A stretch of DNA of 64,000 nt from Phoronis australis (GCA_002633005.1 NMRA01000380.1:1-64000); one strand, 5' to 3'; shown: positions 47,336 to 59,040, counted from the first letter of the stretch. Made by a program: numbers and translations. The notes: a model not told the origin generated them from the letters alone.

Positions 47336-47426
<91 letters not shown>
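47336..47426. repeat. AC dinucleotide microsatellite, 91 bp
   Basis: It is an uninterrupted CA/AC run 78 bp before relic C exon 5. At the matching place in gene A (about 15981) there is no such run, so the expansion came after duplication. Confidence 0.97.
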
Positions 47427-47428
<2 letters not shown>

Positions 47429-47504
47429 TATACCTACAGTACGTATCTTTTTGCATTCTTTCCAAACTTTTGAAATTTAAATATAAATCTACTTTCCTAT
47501 GTAG

Positions 47505-47671
47505 AAGGTGCTTATAATCTAAATAATCCCCATGGCTGGGGGATTTTGAACGGTAAATGCAGAAGTCACCTGGCAGGTTGGGCAATGGGCGAATCTGGAG
47601 ACGATTGTTGTCCCGATGAACTCAGCGCTCTCATTGGAAAGAACTCGGGATTTTCTCATATCATGATTCAG
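47505..47671 (+). pseudogene. Relic C exon 5
   Basis: It is open and correctly bordered (GTAG / GTAAGT). One conserved Cys is lost (HGWG) and a new Cys appears (CCPDE), so the disulfide pattern of this lobe would be disturbed. Confidence 0.8.
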
Positions 47672-48544
47672 GTAAGTTTATCTTTGACGATATTTTGCCC
47701 TTTTCAAAAGCCAGTGGTCTGGAATAAAGTTCATACAAATGAGGTAAAATAATGGTCTTCTCTTTACACGGGTACATTTTTATAACTCTTAGAAAATTTT
47801 TGCTATACCTAAGCAGGACTGGTGCCTTAGAATCTGGACATCGAAATCAGATTTTGCCGGTGGGTGATACAGTAACTAACGCTGGCGGCGCCATTTTATG
47901 GTGACGGTGTCTTTTCTGTTGGATTTTAATTGTTTTCATTTCATTTTCTGAAGGGGAGCTAAGGTTATGTATGATTCTAGAAGAATGTCTATAATCTGGC
48001 TAACTTTGGAATCTCATACTTCAAAAATGGATGATTAGATATTTATCAAACTGTCAAATTGTATATTTTGTACAATGTTCCCAAAATCGCGTTTAGCGTC
48101 GAACTTAAGCCCTGCGGCAGCTGAGGTTTCGTCGCGCATGCGTAAGAGTTGTTTGGTATCTGTTGTTCCGGTTTGTGTACTTGCCATAAAATTTTCTGTC
48201 ATTAAAACTTTTCGCAACTCCGCCGTTTGCATAAGAGCCATATCATTAGAAAGCGCTTTAATTATCAGTTCTTTATGGTGATACTAGAAGCACTAGATGA
48301 ATAATTTAATTCATAAGTAATTTTCATTTCGTTTACCTGACTGGTTAAAAAATAAAAAAATATCTCTTAATTCTAAAAAACAAGAGTGTTACGAAAATAA
48401 GAACAGCGTGTAATACTAACATAAAAAGGAAATGTACCGGAGAGGTTATATAATTTATTAGCTAAGTTATTGAGGAGATAATTTCATTGACTCAAAAGAT
48501 TTTAAACCTATTAAGTCGAAGGTTTTGGAAAATGGGTCCCTCAC

Positions 48545-48850
48545 ACTTGCTGTGGGTAATTTAGTCAGGCATTCATCCAAAATTACACATCGTTAAATAT
48601 TATAATTAATTGGGTCTTTGGTGCCGTTTAATACAATTACTTTCTTCCCTAAAAATTCAGAATGCAGTGAAATTTACGAAAAAAGCGATAAACTACTCCA
48701 AGTATCTATCCGAAGTTGGGTAAACATCCACAACGTAGCTTTGAAATGTACTGTGGATAACTCATCACACTGGTCGCAGTGAGGTACTTTTCATAAAAGT
48801 TTAGAAATAAACTCTTTTATTCAGAAAGTAAAAGTTGGTGAATCTGGTAC
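48545..48850 (+). repeat. Dispersed repeat, inverted partner of 24527-24860
   Basis: It carries AGTCAGGCATTCATCC, AATTGGGTCTTTGG, TACTGTGGATAA and AAAAGTTTAGAAATAAACTC, the reverse complement of blocks near 24.5-24.9 kb. It lies in relic C intron 5, in a stretch not shared with gene A. Confidence 0.6.
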
Positions 48851-49495
48851 AGGTTCCTAGAACAACAACCATTGCAACATATTTTTACAATTATTTTGTT
48901 TTTCAAGAAAGTGGAAAATAACAATATTCATAAAAAGAGACAACGTTATTTTGAACACTTGTTGCATTTTTGTCACCAGTGCTGCTGTCGGTCGTAGGCG
49001 CATGTACATGTAGGCGCAGCAAACCACCTTTTTGCTTTTAATGTAACGCCTATCCACCATAAGTAAGTGCACGCAGTCGCAGGCAACCACATTTTTACAT
49101 TTTATCGTAACAACCACCTTAGTTTTTACAATTAACGTAGAAGGATTTTCGCTTTTGATGAAAGAGATAAAAAGTACAGGAAACGAAGACGAAGTGATAC
49201 TTTAGAAAAAAATTACAGTATTTCATCGAATTCATCGTGAAAATTAATTCATATCGAATGGAATTTCTCCACATTTTTTACTTCCGTTGTTTTGATATGG
49301 CAGTGCCCTTCTTTTTAGATGAATTTTATTTAAAATCCGTCAAGTGGTCACGTGACACATTAATAACAGACTTTCATAAAGTTAAAAATCAAATGTCCAC
49401 ATGTTTTCTACTTCAGAAAATGCACTTTTTGAGTCAATTTCTATAATTGTAACAACTGAAAAACTGCATCAAATCAAATTTTAAAAAATTTCATG

Positions 49496-49844
49496 GCCGA
49501 TTTCAAAAAGGTGGTTTAAAGTTAAACCTAGTTTATGACAAAATCTTTTAGACCTTTTTCACAAATGTCTGCACCGTGTGTAACTGTATACCCACGTGAT
49601 CAAGGTTTCATTGAAGCACTTCAATAGTTTCTTTGTTGGGTTAATCCAGATCGACACATCAGGTTGGCTTAGATACTTTCAACCTGGTTTTACTAAACCG
49701 ACTCCCTGGTCTAGCAAAACCAGGCTTTCAGACTTTTAAACCACGTTGCTGAAATGCAAGTTAGGTCTAAAATTTTATCAGGTTTAGGAAGACCAGGTTT
49801 AAGTCTTAAACCTGGTTTTGTTAAAACACCTTTATGAGATCGGC
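49496..49844. mobile_element. MITE-like element, GCCGATTTCA ends, copy 1 in relic C
   Basis: It begins GCCGATTTCAAAAAGGTGGT and ends AACACCTTTATGAGATCGGC. It interrupts sequence that is continuous in gene A near 18.53 kb. The inside is full of AAACC / GGTTT words (ACCTGGTTTT, ACCAGGTTTA) in both directions. Confidence 0.8.
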
Positions 49845-49940
49845 TGTCAGTGTTCTTAAGATTACACCTTGAACATATATGTTTAACGAAATTCAGTCTA
49901 GTAAATGATGCTGTTGCTATGCTACAGATGCCCCTAGTCA

Positions 49941-51104
49941 GCCGATTTCATAAAGGTGGTTTAAAGTTAAATCTTGTTTAAGCTGGACTTAGACCAGGTT
50001 TAAAGATAATCTGCATTTCATAAAGGTGGTTTAACTTTTAGACCAGTGGTCTAGTAAAACATGGTTTAACTCAAATTTAGACGTGGTCTAAGTCAGTTTT
50101 CATTTCACCAACGAAATTTATATTCTTTAGACCTGTATTAAGATCTTAAACCATATTTAACTTTAGACTTACATGTAGTCAGACCCAGGTTTAACTGTTA
50201 ATTATGTCAGACTAGCACGATATACATGTAGGTACAACTGAATGATGCCGTGGAGTGCATTTGCGACGCAGGTTTAGAGAGAAAATGGACTATTTTCAAT
50301 ATTCAGTTTTACTACGACAGAAGATCAAACGTAGCAGGGGCGGATCCAGGATATTTTAAATGGGGGACGGCCAAGTACTTTTTGAAAGGGGCGACCAAGT
50401 GAAAATTTTGAAAATTATAGATTTGATAACACTAAAACCAAGGGAAAAAGGGGGGCTCCGGATCACTTGACCCCCCTGGATCCGCCTATGCGTAGGCCAA
50501 TACGTGCTGGAGAGTGTCCTCCAGATTTCTCAGAATACGAGTGGTCGAGCAGGGCGTCATCGTCGTAAGCGCTACGGATTTGACTTAAGACAGCATCTAC
50601 TGAACTGACTGAGTTCCACCTCCACTGTTCTCCGATTAAACGTTGCCTGGGGAAGGGGTCTTCCCCCCCCTTTGGCCGCGAACAATAAACACTAAAATTA
50701 CACGGAAATAAATTTGGGCATTTATCATGTTACATCTAATCGTGAGCATGTTCTTTAATGTTTGTGTGTTGGGCACAGAAATTACATTATTCCCCATGAG
50801 AAAATCTTTTAGACCTTTTCGTAAATATCTGCACTGATTCTACTAGTGTATGCCATTGTATACCCACGTGATCAAGGTTTCGTTGAAGCACTTCAATAGT
50901 GGGTTTACCCAGCTCGACACAGTGGGGTGTCTTTGATGCTTTAAACCTGGTTTTACTGAACCAGCTCCCTGGTCTAGCAAAACCAGGCTTTCAGACTCTT
51001 AAACCATGTTGCTGAAATGCAAGTCAGGTCTAAACTTAGACCAGGTTTAGGAAGACCAGGTTTAAGTCTTAAACCTGTTTTTTAACCACCTTTATGAAAT
51101 CGGT
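49941..51104. mobile_element. MITE-like element, GCCGATTTCA ends, copy 2, with nested insertion
   Basis: It begins GCCGATTTCATAAAGGTGGT and ends ACCACCTTTATGAAATCGGT, again absent from gene A (near 18.6 kb). A second internal CATTTCATAAAGGTGGTTT at about 50010 shows rearrangement. It contains the GGCGGATCCAGG element at 50339-50486 and a stretch (50770-51104) repeating blocks of 49.55-49.84 kb. Confidence 0.75.
50339..50486. mobile_element. 148-bp MITE-like element with GGCGGATCCAGG ends
   Basis: GGCGGATCCAGG and CCTGGATCCGCC are perfect 12-bp inverted ends, close to those of the GGCGGATYTAGG family at 19683. The inside is G-rich and C-rich at the borders. It is nested in the element at 49941-51104. 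Confidence 0.75.
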
Positions 51105-51124
51105 TGAGTATGTTTTGAGCTAAG

Positions 51125-51190
51125 TTATTGCTTCATGGACATGGTCACGTGAAACAATTATTGCTTAATGGACATGGTCACGTGAAACAA
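51125..51190. repeat. 33-bp tandem duplication in relic C
   Basis: Two 33-base units (51125-51157, 51158-51190), beginning TTATTGCTT and ending CACGTGAAACAA, differ at one base. Gene A has a single unit near 18.62 kb. Confidence 0.9.
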
Positions 51191-51680
51191 CTATTAGACG
51201 ATTGGCTAAGATTTTTACTTTCAGAGAATTAATACTTTTATTGAGTTAAAGTCTAGTCTCGTAGATATTAGGCTAAATACAACGACAAGTCGTTAAGGTC
51301 CGGAGACCCCCGTTAATTTCCGTCACTCTTAATGACTAAACTTTCCAAAATGTGAGTGCAGACAGTGCTTGTGACAGTTTTTTTTTGTTTTGTTTATACT
51401 ACAGTAGGGACGATTTTCTCTTCCACTTCGGAACTAGCACTTTATACATTTTGAAATATATAAGGTTTGGCTTTGAACTGGAAACGTTATTGTTGAAAAC
51501 CACTGGTTTGTCGTGTTTCAGGAAGGCCATGATCACATCGTATACCAGTTGGAGTTCTCTAATTCATCTCCGCTAATTCAATGTGTTCCTGTTTGAGCTT
51601 TTGCAATTTCGGGTGCAGTTTTCGCCATTATAAGGGTTTTTATGTGCAAATTTTATCATTTAATTTGTTTTGTTTTTCAG

Positions 51681-51924
51681 TTACATTGGAACAACCCACA
51701 AAAGCAGTCCACCTATAAAGACAACTCTGCGTTCACTCTTTACATTTCTCCAAAATTTCGCAAATATTCCCAAGCGAGATTTACCATCGGTCAGTTGTAC
51801 ACCAGTATTCCTCCTGGAAGACAGTCTTACGAAGTCAGCGCCAGCTGTCGGTCATCGTGTTCGTCTAAGAATCTGAACGAGTCCATTTATATTTACAGGG
51901 GCTTCGTGCACATGCATCTTTTAG
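51681..51924 (+). pseudogene. Relic C exon 6
   Basis: It is open over all 244 bases, with LHWNNPQ and GFVHMHLL intact. Only a few replacements separate it from gene A exon 6 (N to T, SSG to NSA, L to F, I to T). Confidence 0.85.
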
Positions 51925-52306
51925 GTATTGGGTCTTTCGATCTTGGTTTCGTTGTAGCGTAATGAGCAAATGCTACATTGTATTATATTTAATGCATTCG
52001 TGTTATATTGCTTTGGTATGAATCAAATTGTTTGAACTATACATTTAGTGTCCCACAATGACGTTCATTTTGCAACCACGTTTCAACGACAAGTAGGTCT
52101 ACAAAAAGTAATAGCGAACTAAAAGATGTTAACTTTCACCTTTCCAAATCAAGACTGAACGGTAATTTTAGCGGAAACGATTCAATTGACATACCCTAAT
52201 GTTTATCCGTTTCATGTTCATATTTTCGAATTGGAAAATTTTCTCTACAAAGCTCATGTGGTATTGCTTACATGTATGATACTCTGAACACGGTTTTTTA
52301 TTTCAG

Positions 52307-52403
52307 GTGTTTCTGGTGCTCTTGTACACTACCGCAACAGAAAAAAGATTGACGATATTGTGGTTAACCGTAGTTTCAGCTTCAATAGACTGGATTACAC
52401 AAA
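52307..52403 (+). pseudogene. Relic C exon 7
   Basis: It is 97 nt with intact acceptor TTTCAG and donor GTGAGC. Gly-to-Arg and Gly-to-Asp changes fall in the otherwise conserved NGKKIGD turn. Confidence 0.8.
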
Positions 52404-53136
52404 GTGAGCCCGTTTAATTGACCTATCACTTGGCTGTTTCATTAGAAATGTCAGAAACGTCGTCTGAGTAACTATTTCAGAATAATAATCCAATCTCACC
52501 TCAAAAAGTTCATAGTTTCTGGTAATAAATTCAAATCTGCTATTTGTTCAGGGCTCTGTTTCTTATCTTTTTATTTGATCTCGAGATTTTGAGTTCTACT
52601 GCACCTTAGTACCAACTCAGGATAGTCATGAGGTTTCGCGCTCGGAACCCAGAGATGCTATTCACAAAGAAATTCGCCGTCAAACAGGACCTCGCAAAAC
52701 CTCGTGTGTGAACGGCAAGTGTTGAACGAGTGTGCTTGGAACAGTAGCTTAATAGGCCTTAAAATGGCGGCGGCCATTGAAGTGATTGTTTGGTGGAATG
52801 AAATGGTGAATAAGTGGGTAGTATTCAGTGTTTCCGTTCCATGGAAGATTTCTCGCCGCAAGTGCAGTTGCGAGTGTCTGGGGTCTTCGGAACGCATCTG
52901 AGACCGAGAATGGACAGTGGTGTTCTGTTGCGACAGCCTTATGCCCTACCTTGTCACATCACTGAGGAGCTCCGTAAGTCTTTAACTCGTCCCGTACGCT
53001 TATTAATAAGAAATGTCATGGAGCGTTTCTGCCCTTGACAATACCCCCATTCTTTTGGCGGTGATTTTGTCTTTTTCGTCGCTTTTGACTGTTCTCTACC
53101 ATAATTTATTGCTTGCCTAGGCATAATCCGCTAATG

Positions 53137-54074
53137 GGGCTAATCGGAAAATTCTTCTCGTGGGGTCGCTGGTGTACTAGTAGCGATTGAATTGCGCATG
53201 CGTCGCTGTCTGCATGTAAACAACTAGTAAAAAGACGGATTGTTATCAAAATACGTCGTCGCGCTAAGCCTTAGTATTGCTATTTTCCCTGGTGCAAGTC
53301 TTCGACAGGTGGTCACAAATTACCAAAAGACCTAAGGTTACTACATTCGTGGAGAATTGTGTTCAAAAAGGTCAACCAACTGTGTGGATGCCGAAGCCCC
53401 ATTGGGAGACTCCATAACGTGACTTGGTAAGTTTTTAGCAATCAAGTTTCTATCGACATCGTTTGGTGATGTTACCCCCACCAGTTATCCCACTGAATAA
53501 CGGGTTTATTGAATGGAACTAAGTGTTTCTTTTCGGAAACTCATCCGGGACTCCGATGCTGGGTAGTATAGCAGCACATACATTGTATTCACATGTTGTC
53601 CTAGGTGAGGTGTGGTATGGTACGGGACGCTCAGAATTCAAGGGTGACTTTTTCACATCAGTTTCTCTTCAAAGCTATGCTATGTTCAATAAAATTCTTT
53701 GAATGAGTGCGTTTCCTTATTTTATAGCGGACCACACCCCCAGGACTATTAGATTAATTACCGAATTAACATGAATAAGCTATTCAGTGAACGCCGTTAC
53801 ATTGGAATGGAAAAAAAAATGACACCTAGAATGAATTTTACTTGTTGATGTCACAAGCACAACTTAGGTGTCGTGGAAAAAATAATTGTTAAATCACTTT
53901 TCGCCTGTTTCACATATTCTAATTCAGATCTTAAATAAGACTTGGGTACAAAGATTGTTAGTTTTTTTGAGTTTCTACATAAACATGAAGATGAAACGTC
54001 AAGCATGTTCTGCCTTACTAATGTAGTTTTGTCTTGTGCTTTCTTTTATAATTTACTAATATTTTTCTGACAGA
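53137..54074. other. Junction sequence between relics C and D
   Basis: This 0.94-kb stretch joins the broken exon 8 of C to the B-type sequence of D. I see no match to the corresponding source region (22.7-30.7 kb), no open frame of interest and no clear inverted ends. It marks the large internal deletion, with filler or an unknown insertion. Confidence 0.5.
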
Positions 54075-54763
54075 GAAGTCGAAAAAGACGTCTGATCAAC
54101 AGGCAGATCGGCATCTACACGCGATCAAGACATGGTATCTGCCGTCTAAAAGTCATTGGTACATCAAAAGGCCACAACCCTAGCCAATCACACACGATTA
54201 CCTTGAGCGCACAGAGCATTGCCACAAATCAGGTTAGACTGTCTCGCGACGACAAAATTCTAGCCAAAGGAACTTTTTCCATTGAAAATATATGGCATCT
54301 CGTACATAATGATTTCTGATTTTCTAAGTATTTTGTATGGAGTAACTCTTTCATGGTCTGTTTTATTCAAGTAGTTTTCATACTAAGTCAGACTGTATTA
54401 AACTTGAATAAACTTTTTGCCAGAATTATTTGGAAGTTAACTCGAACCTTTGTCGCAAGAAATTAAAGTTTTATCGAAATTTTGTCGAAGCATAATGTGA
54501 CATGTTTGCGTCTTGCCGCTAATTCTTAATGTAACGTACTTAGGCAGTAAGTTGTCGTCAATTCTAACAAGGATGGAGATTTTGTCGAAGTTTAGCCAGA
54601 ATTGGTACGGATACTAGTCGAACATTAGAAATGGCTTTTAATCGCATTTTTGCACCATCACCTTGTCAAATTTTGACGTTGTCCAGCCTATTGTGAAAAT
54701 TACTGTGGATCGACTATCTCCGGTTGACAGGTAAAATGTGTTATCGAAGTTTGCATTTTGTAG

Positions 54764-54857
54764 AAATGGACAAAAGATTTATGCAACAACGACAGTGACG
54801 GCGACGGAAAAACTAACGGAGCAGAGCTGGGTGATCCCAATTGTATATGGACTACAG
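54764..54857 (+). pseudogene. Relic D exon 2: temptin loop
   Basis: It is 94 nt, open, with the EF-hand-like DSDGDGKTNGAE intact. Its predicted protein differs from gene B exon 2 at three residues. Confidence 0.85.
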
Positions 54858-55757
54858 GTAAACTCAGGTTGATTGAAAAGCACTTTTTGCTGAGCAAATT
54901 TTACATAACGCTAACTTTGCTACTTAAAATGTAGATCACTTAAGTTCAATATTCCCTGGCTTTCGGAGGTGTTCGTCCGTTCTTTGTCAAGGTTGGAAAT
55001 GACCCCCTCTCAACATTATTTATTGTCAGATGACCTGACACTCATGCATGTGTATAGTTTGCAGTGTTCATCTTTGCGTTACACGATCAGTTGAAGTCGT
55101 CTGGGTGTTCAGGGTCGTCACAACGCGATTACATGTAATTGGAGTCAAATGATCATGTCTGTTTAGTAAATGTCGGCAAAACGAAAGGTACTTTACATTG
55201 ATAGCAAAACAACTATCAATAACGTTACTAAATTTCATTTGACTTAAATGGTCAAGATTTAAATCTCAAAAATGGTGTTACAAATTTTAAATTGTTCCTC
55301 GTTTTATAGTACTTTAATTTTTTTCACGGACATAGTAAAAGCTCTGTTTTTGGTAACCCCCTCATGCAAAAATGGAACAATTCCTTAATGTGATGAGAAC
55401 AGAGCATAAAGCCTGAGACAAGTATATGTTTTCCCACATACATGTAAAGCATAATATCTGAAGTTGCCTGTGAATCCGATGAGCCATTTCTCAGACACGA
55501 CGTTCCATTGCCAAATTCGGCCATTTTTGTAGGGTATTACACACTCTGAACAAAAAATATGTAGGCGATTGCGTTATTTGCTTTTTCACCTTTATTGCTG
55601 CTCAAATTAAGAATATTTCAGCGAACGTTTCGATGAATACATGTATATGATAATCAACTGAAGTGGGCTTTGATTAGTAGAAATCGCCGATCACTCTTGT
55701 GCTAGCATGTGTTTGGAAACTGTTCATGTTCGAATACCTTATGAGGCTCATTTTTAG

Positions 55758-55895
55758 GGCAAACTCCAGCTTATGGGGACGGAATTTCACATCCGGGTGT
55801 CTGTGAACCAGTGGGCTCCGCGAAATGCAACGCTACAAACGACTGGGACTTCTGCAACCTGGAGCAATTTACTTGCAACGCAACTAAAGAACCAG
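55758..55895 (+). pseudogene. Relic D exon 3: Cys-rich linker
   Basis: It is 138 nt and open; from HPGVCEP onward its protein is the same as in gene B. The sequence leaves the B pattern about 150 bases after the exon. Confidence 0.85.
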
Positions 55896-56044
55896 GTGCG
55901 TGGTTCAGGCTGTAAGCTCTCGTCAAATGCTTTTAAAAAATATATTTTATTTAGGCCATATATTGTTAAAAACTTCCCGCACTTCGTTCCTTGCTCAGTA
56001 TGAAGGATTCCTGAGAAAATGAAAGCAGACAATCCTCGCAAAAA

Positions 56045-59040
56045 TCAATTGTATTTTGGACCACGTTGCACCACTATGACGTTGATTTGAAATGTCTCCT
56101 CAGTCAGAATGACTGCCTGGGATTTCTGGGCGTGGAAATAACTGAAAATTCGGCATAATGATTGGAGCCAGATTAACTTGTCTCCGCGTGTTATTTTATT
56201 CGCCAAGCATTGTGTCGAGGAAAAACAAACTGTCAATTCTTTTTAAAACCCCAAACAGCGCTTCTCATCTGAAAGAAGGAGAATTTAAACCAATTTTATA
56301 GCCACACGTGGTCTAAGCAAATGTTGATCACCGTTTTATAGCATAACTCTTCGTGAATCTCTCTTCTGGCAGGCAAAAGTGTATCAAGTTCTTGAAATCC
56401 CACGTAGAGTCCTGATCACGGTTTCTTGGTCTCTTAGGATATATCTAATTGTGACACGTTTCTGAAGTGACCTCATATTTGAAGACTACTATGACACAAC
56501 GATGAAAACTCGCGCATACCTGACCTCATACACAGTACCAGAGACCGTCTTTGCTAATACTCCAAATCTGCGGGGTCACGTTTTTCAGGACGCGGTGAGA
56601 TTGCGAAAGAGAAGCTTAGTTGTGGCTGTTCAATATTCCCTCCAGGTTACATGTATGTGTCAAAAATTATGTCTAATCATGTTCACACTTTTGCTTGAAA
56701 TCTTCGTGCGTCGTCCCTTGAAAAGAGTAACAAAAGACCAACAGCTACATGAACAGTGCCAGAACAATCTGTGAAGCGAACATTTCATATAAACCACTGC
56801 TTGCTATCATTGTCAAACTTTTCAAAACCGTATTTGTGTAATCTTCCTCGGCATAATACCTATTCGGTCTAAAAATACACTTCTCTCATAATGTCCTGAT
56901 GAGCAAGAAGATATTGAAAATTTAACTAAAAATGGTATTCGACAAACATGAAATAGGAAATATAGACAACAAAAGTTTTGCAACAGAAAGACCGAGAGAA
57001 TACAATTAGACCTCATGATAGATTCACTCTGCTGGGCGTCGGAATAAAGATGGTTCCATGGCCTCGAACAAGTGTAGCACGGAATGAATGTTTGCCAAAC
57101 TCAGTGATGATTTTATGGCTGTAACCTTTATGAACATTCATTTTGAGCCAGCCTAAAGTGTGGATAAGTAGTGAAAACTGAACCTTGATTTTTCCTGTTT
57201 TTCACGGCCGGAAACCGCATTGGAGGAATTGTTGTTAGATAGGATACACTTGAAGTTATTCACCTTGACCAGAAGTACAAAATTAGTGTTTTTGTGCCTT
57301 TGTTATAAATAGCTAATTCTCGCCGTTGTCTCCCAGGCATTCCCCAAAATCAAGGACGGGGTCTTTACCAGTTCAAATATGCTTAGAATATTCCGCTATT
57401 TAACACATGGGATTTGACTGGGCGTCAGAACACTCGACTGCTGTTGCGGAGCTAATGAGTTCGATTTTGAGTGACACTGCTCATTTCTGTCCATCAAATA
57501 CATACATGTATGAACGGAATATTATTAGTGAACATTGTCGGACAGATATTGGGAACTCTGGAATTTCTGAAGAACCGGAAATTCTTTCCTGAAATCCTGA
57601 AGTCTTTGGTTCTGGATTGGATCTCTCAGTATTTGGAAGTGGGATGTTGAATGATATGATTGTGATGACAGCATTCTGTGCTGAGTCTACCAACATATGT
57701 CCCCGCACTGCTTTATCCACACTTTTTCAATTTAGCATATGGATCACACTGTTTGGTGCATACACTGTCTCAAGAACTTGAAGCCTGGTGGCTGACATTG
57801 CATATCCATTAAGTCCAACAAAGCTCGTCTCAGTATGAAATCAGCCAAGACTGGCTAAAATAAACTGTCGTAAATTTACGTGATCTGCAGTCCCATAGTT
57901 AAGCGACTGTAGATCACTGTCGTTTGGTTAGCTGGCACTAATTTCCTCTAAAATCAATTACCTATGTTCATAAAAAGCAAGCGTATTAAACCAATTGTGA
58001 GTACTAAGTTTTAAAATTTAATTATTAGCTTTTTGTTTCACGAATTTATTATTTTCCATCAAATGCAGGTGAAATCAGCTTCCAAATTCTCCACTCATGT
58101 CAGTAGCATACGAAACCTTTGCATAGGAACAACTGATAATATCTCCAATAGCAGAGAGCAAAGCCACTTCCTGCCCAATGTGACTCAGTGTTTGTGTACC
58201 GAAAAAGCCAATAATTCCACCAGAATTACACATTCTTCTAACAAATATTATTTTTGATGCCTCAAATGAACACACTTTACAGAAACATACACATGTAAGT
58301 GACTGTGTGAAATTCCTTATGTAAATTTAACTAAGCCTTTCTGAAAAACACCAACTTTTACGTTAAATAATCTAAAATATGATTAAACATCCACAATTAG
58401 TACCTAAATCTTAAAAACAAACTTTATAAAGAATCATTAAGTCTAACTGTAGATTGCGAAATGTTTTCGTGCTAACGCTTGTCAGGTTACAAACAAAGTT
58501 TGCAGAATGCACATGCGGTAAATTGGAGTTATTTGTCAGTTGGCGGCCATTTTGTCAGCCATCTTGATTTTTTTCTCCAATCAGTGACCAACTGTAAGCT
58601 CCAGATATTTTCAATTGTCTAACTTACAAATGCATAGAAATTTTGCCATTTTCAGTGCAAAATATGAAAAGACATATTGCAACATGTACCAAATTGCCGT
58701 TTCGGCTGCCATTTTGTCGGCCATATTGGTTTTATTTTATGGAAAATTAGCATCTTTTGATTGGTATGCCATTTTTGAAAAGTATATAACTAATGACTAG
58801 CTCTATTGTGTTATTTCCAGCTGTTGCGTACATGTAAGAGTAACATACCAAAAAGCAGTAAACACCGGTTCTGGAGGCCACTTTTTCCGCCATCTTGAAA
58901 AACCGACGTCCGCTTCTCCGATTTTGGTAGACTTTTTTCTGTCAGCAAGGGATGTTTGAAGATTCCATTTATGCAAAAAAACTTCTGTTACAATTTTGTC
59001 TAGATTTGGCCCTCTGGAGCCCTAGAATGACTGAACTATA
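56045..59040. other. 3-kb stretch of unknown origin replacing gene B exons 4-7 in relic D
   Basis: Relic D follows gene B to about 56.04 kb (B 32.70) and again from about 59.04 kb (B 39.01). The sequence between has no match in the window that I can see and no recognisable gene. Its right third holds a CCATTTTG/CCATCTTG repeat. It may be an inserted element whose ends I cannot define. Confidence 0.5.
58542..58897. repeat. Three spaced GGC-GCCATTTTGTC-GCCAT-TTG blocks
   Basis: Similar 25-base blocks start at 58542, 58704 and 58873, spaced 162 and 169 bases. Each carries two GCCAT/GCCAC cores; two end in GCCATCTTG and one in GCCATATTGG. This looks like an eroded tandem array with a period near 165 bp. 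The GCCATCTTG core is the classic YY1 site in animals; binding is only inferred. Confidence 0.5.

Larger units (their letters stand above)
42746..47504. other. Spacer after gene B up to relic C
   Basis: No gene is recognised. It holds the probable 3' UTR of gene B, the end of the duplicated unit near 44.75 kb, a block shared with the region before gene B (45290-45620), a short palindrome at 45953, the start of the second duplication copy near 46.32 kb, and an AC repeat at 47336. Confidence 0.5.
47505..53136 (+). pseudogene. Relic C: A-type monooxygenase fragment (exons 5, 6, 7 and start of 8)
   Basis: Exon-like pieces 47505-47671, 51681-51924 and 52307-52403 keep open frames, lengths (167, 244, 97) and splice sites of gene A exons 5-7. 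Exon 8 begins at 53122 with its acceptor but breaks off after about 15 bases at 53136. Exons 1-4, with the signal peptide and the CuH HH pair, and exon 9, with the CuM Met, are missing, so no active enzyme can form. Exon 5 has a Cys-to-Trp change (HGWG for HGCG) and a Trp-to-Cys change (DCCP for DCWP). Exon 7 has two Gly changes (NRKKIDD for NGKKIGD). The open frames suggest a young loss. Confidence 0.85.

Noticed and set aside
47196-47585. 129-codon minus-strand and 103-codon plus-strand frames through the AC repeat
   Set aside because: They are open only because a dinucleotide run has no stops; they code poly Cys-Val or Thr-His and overlap relic C exon 5.
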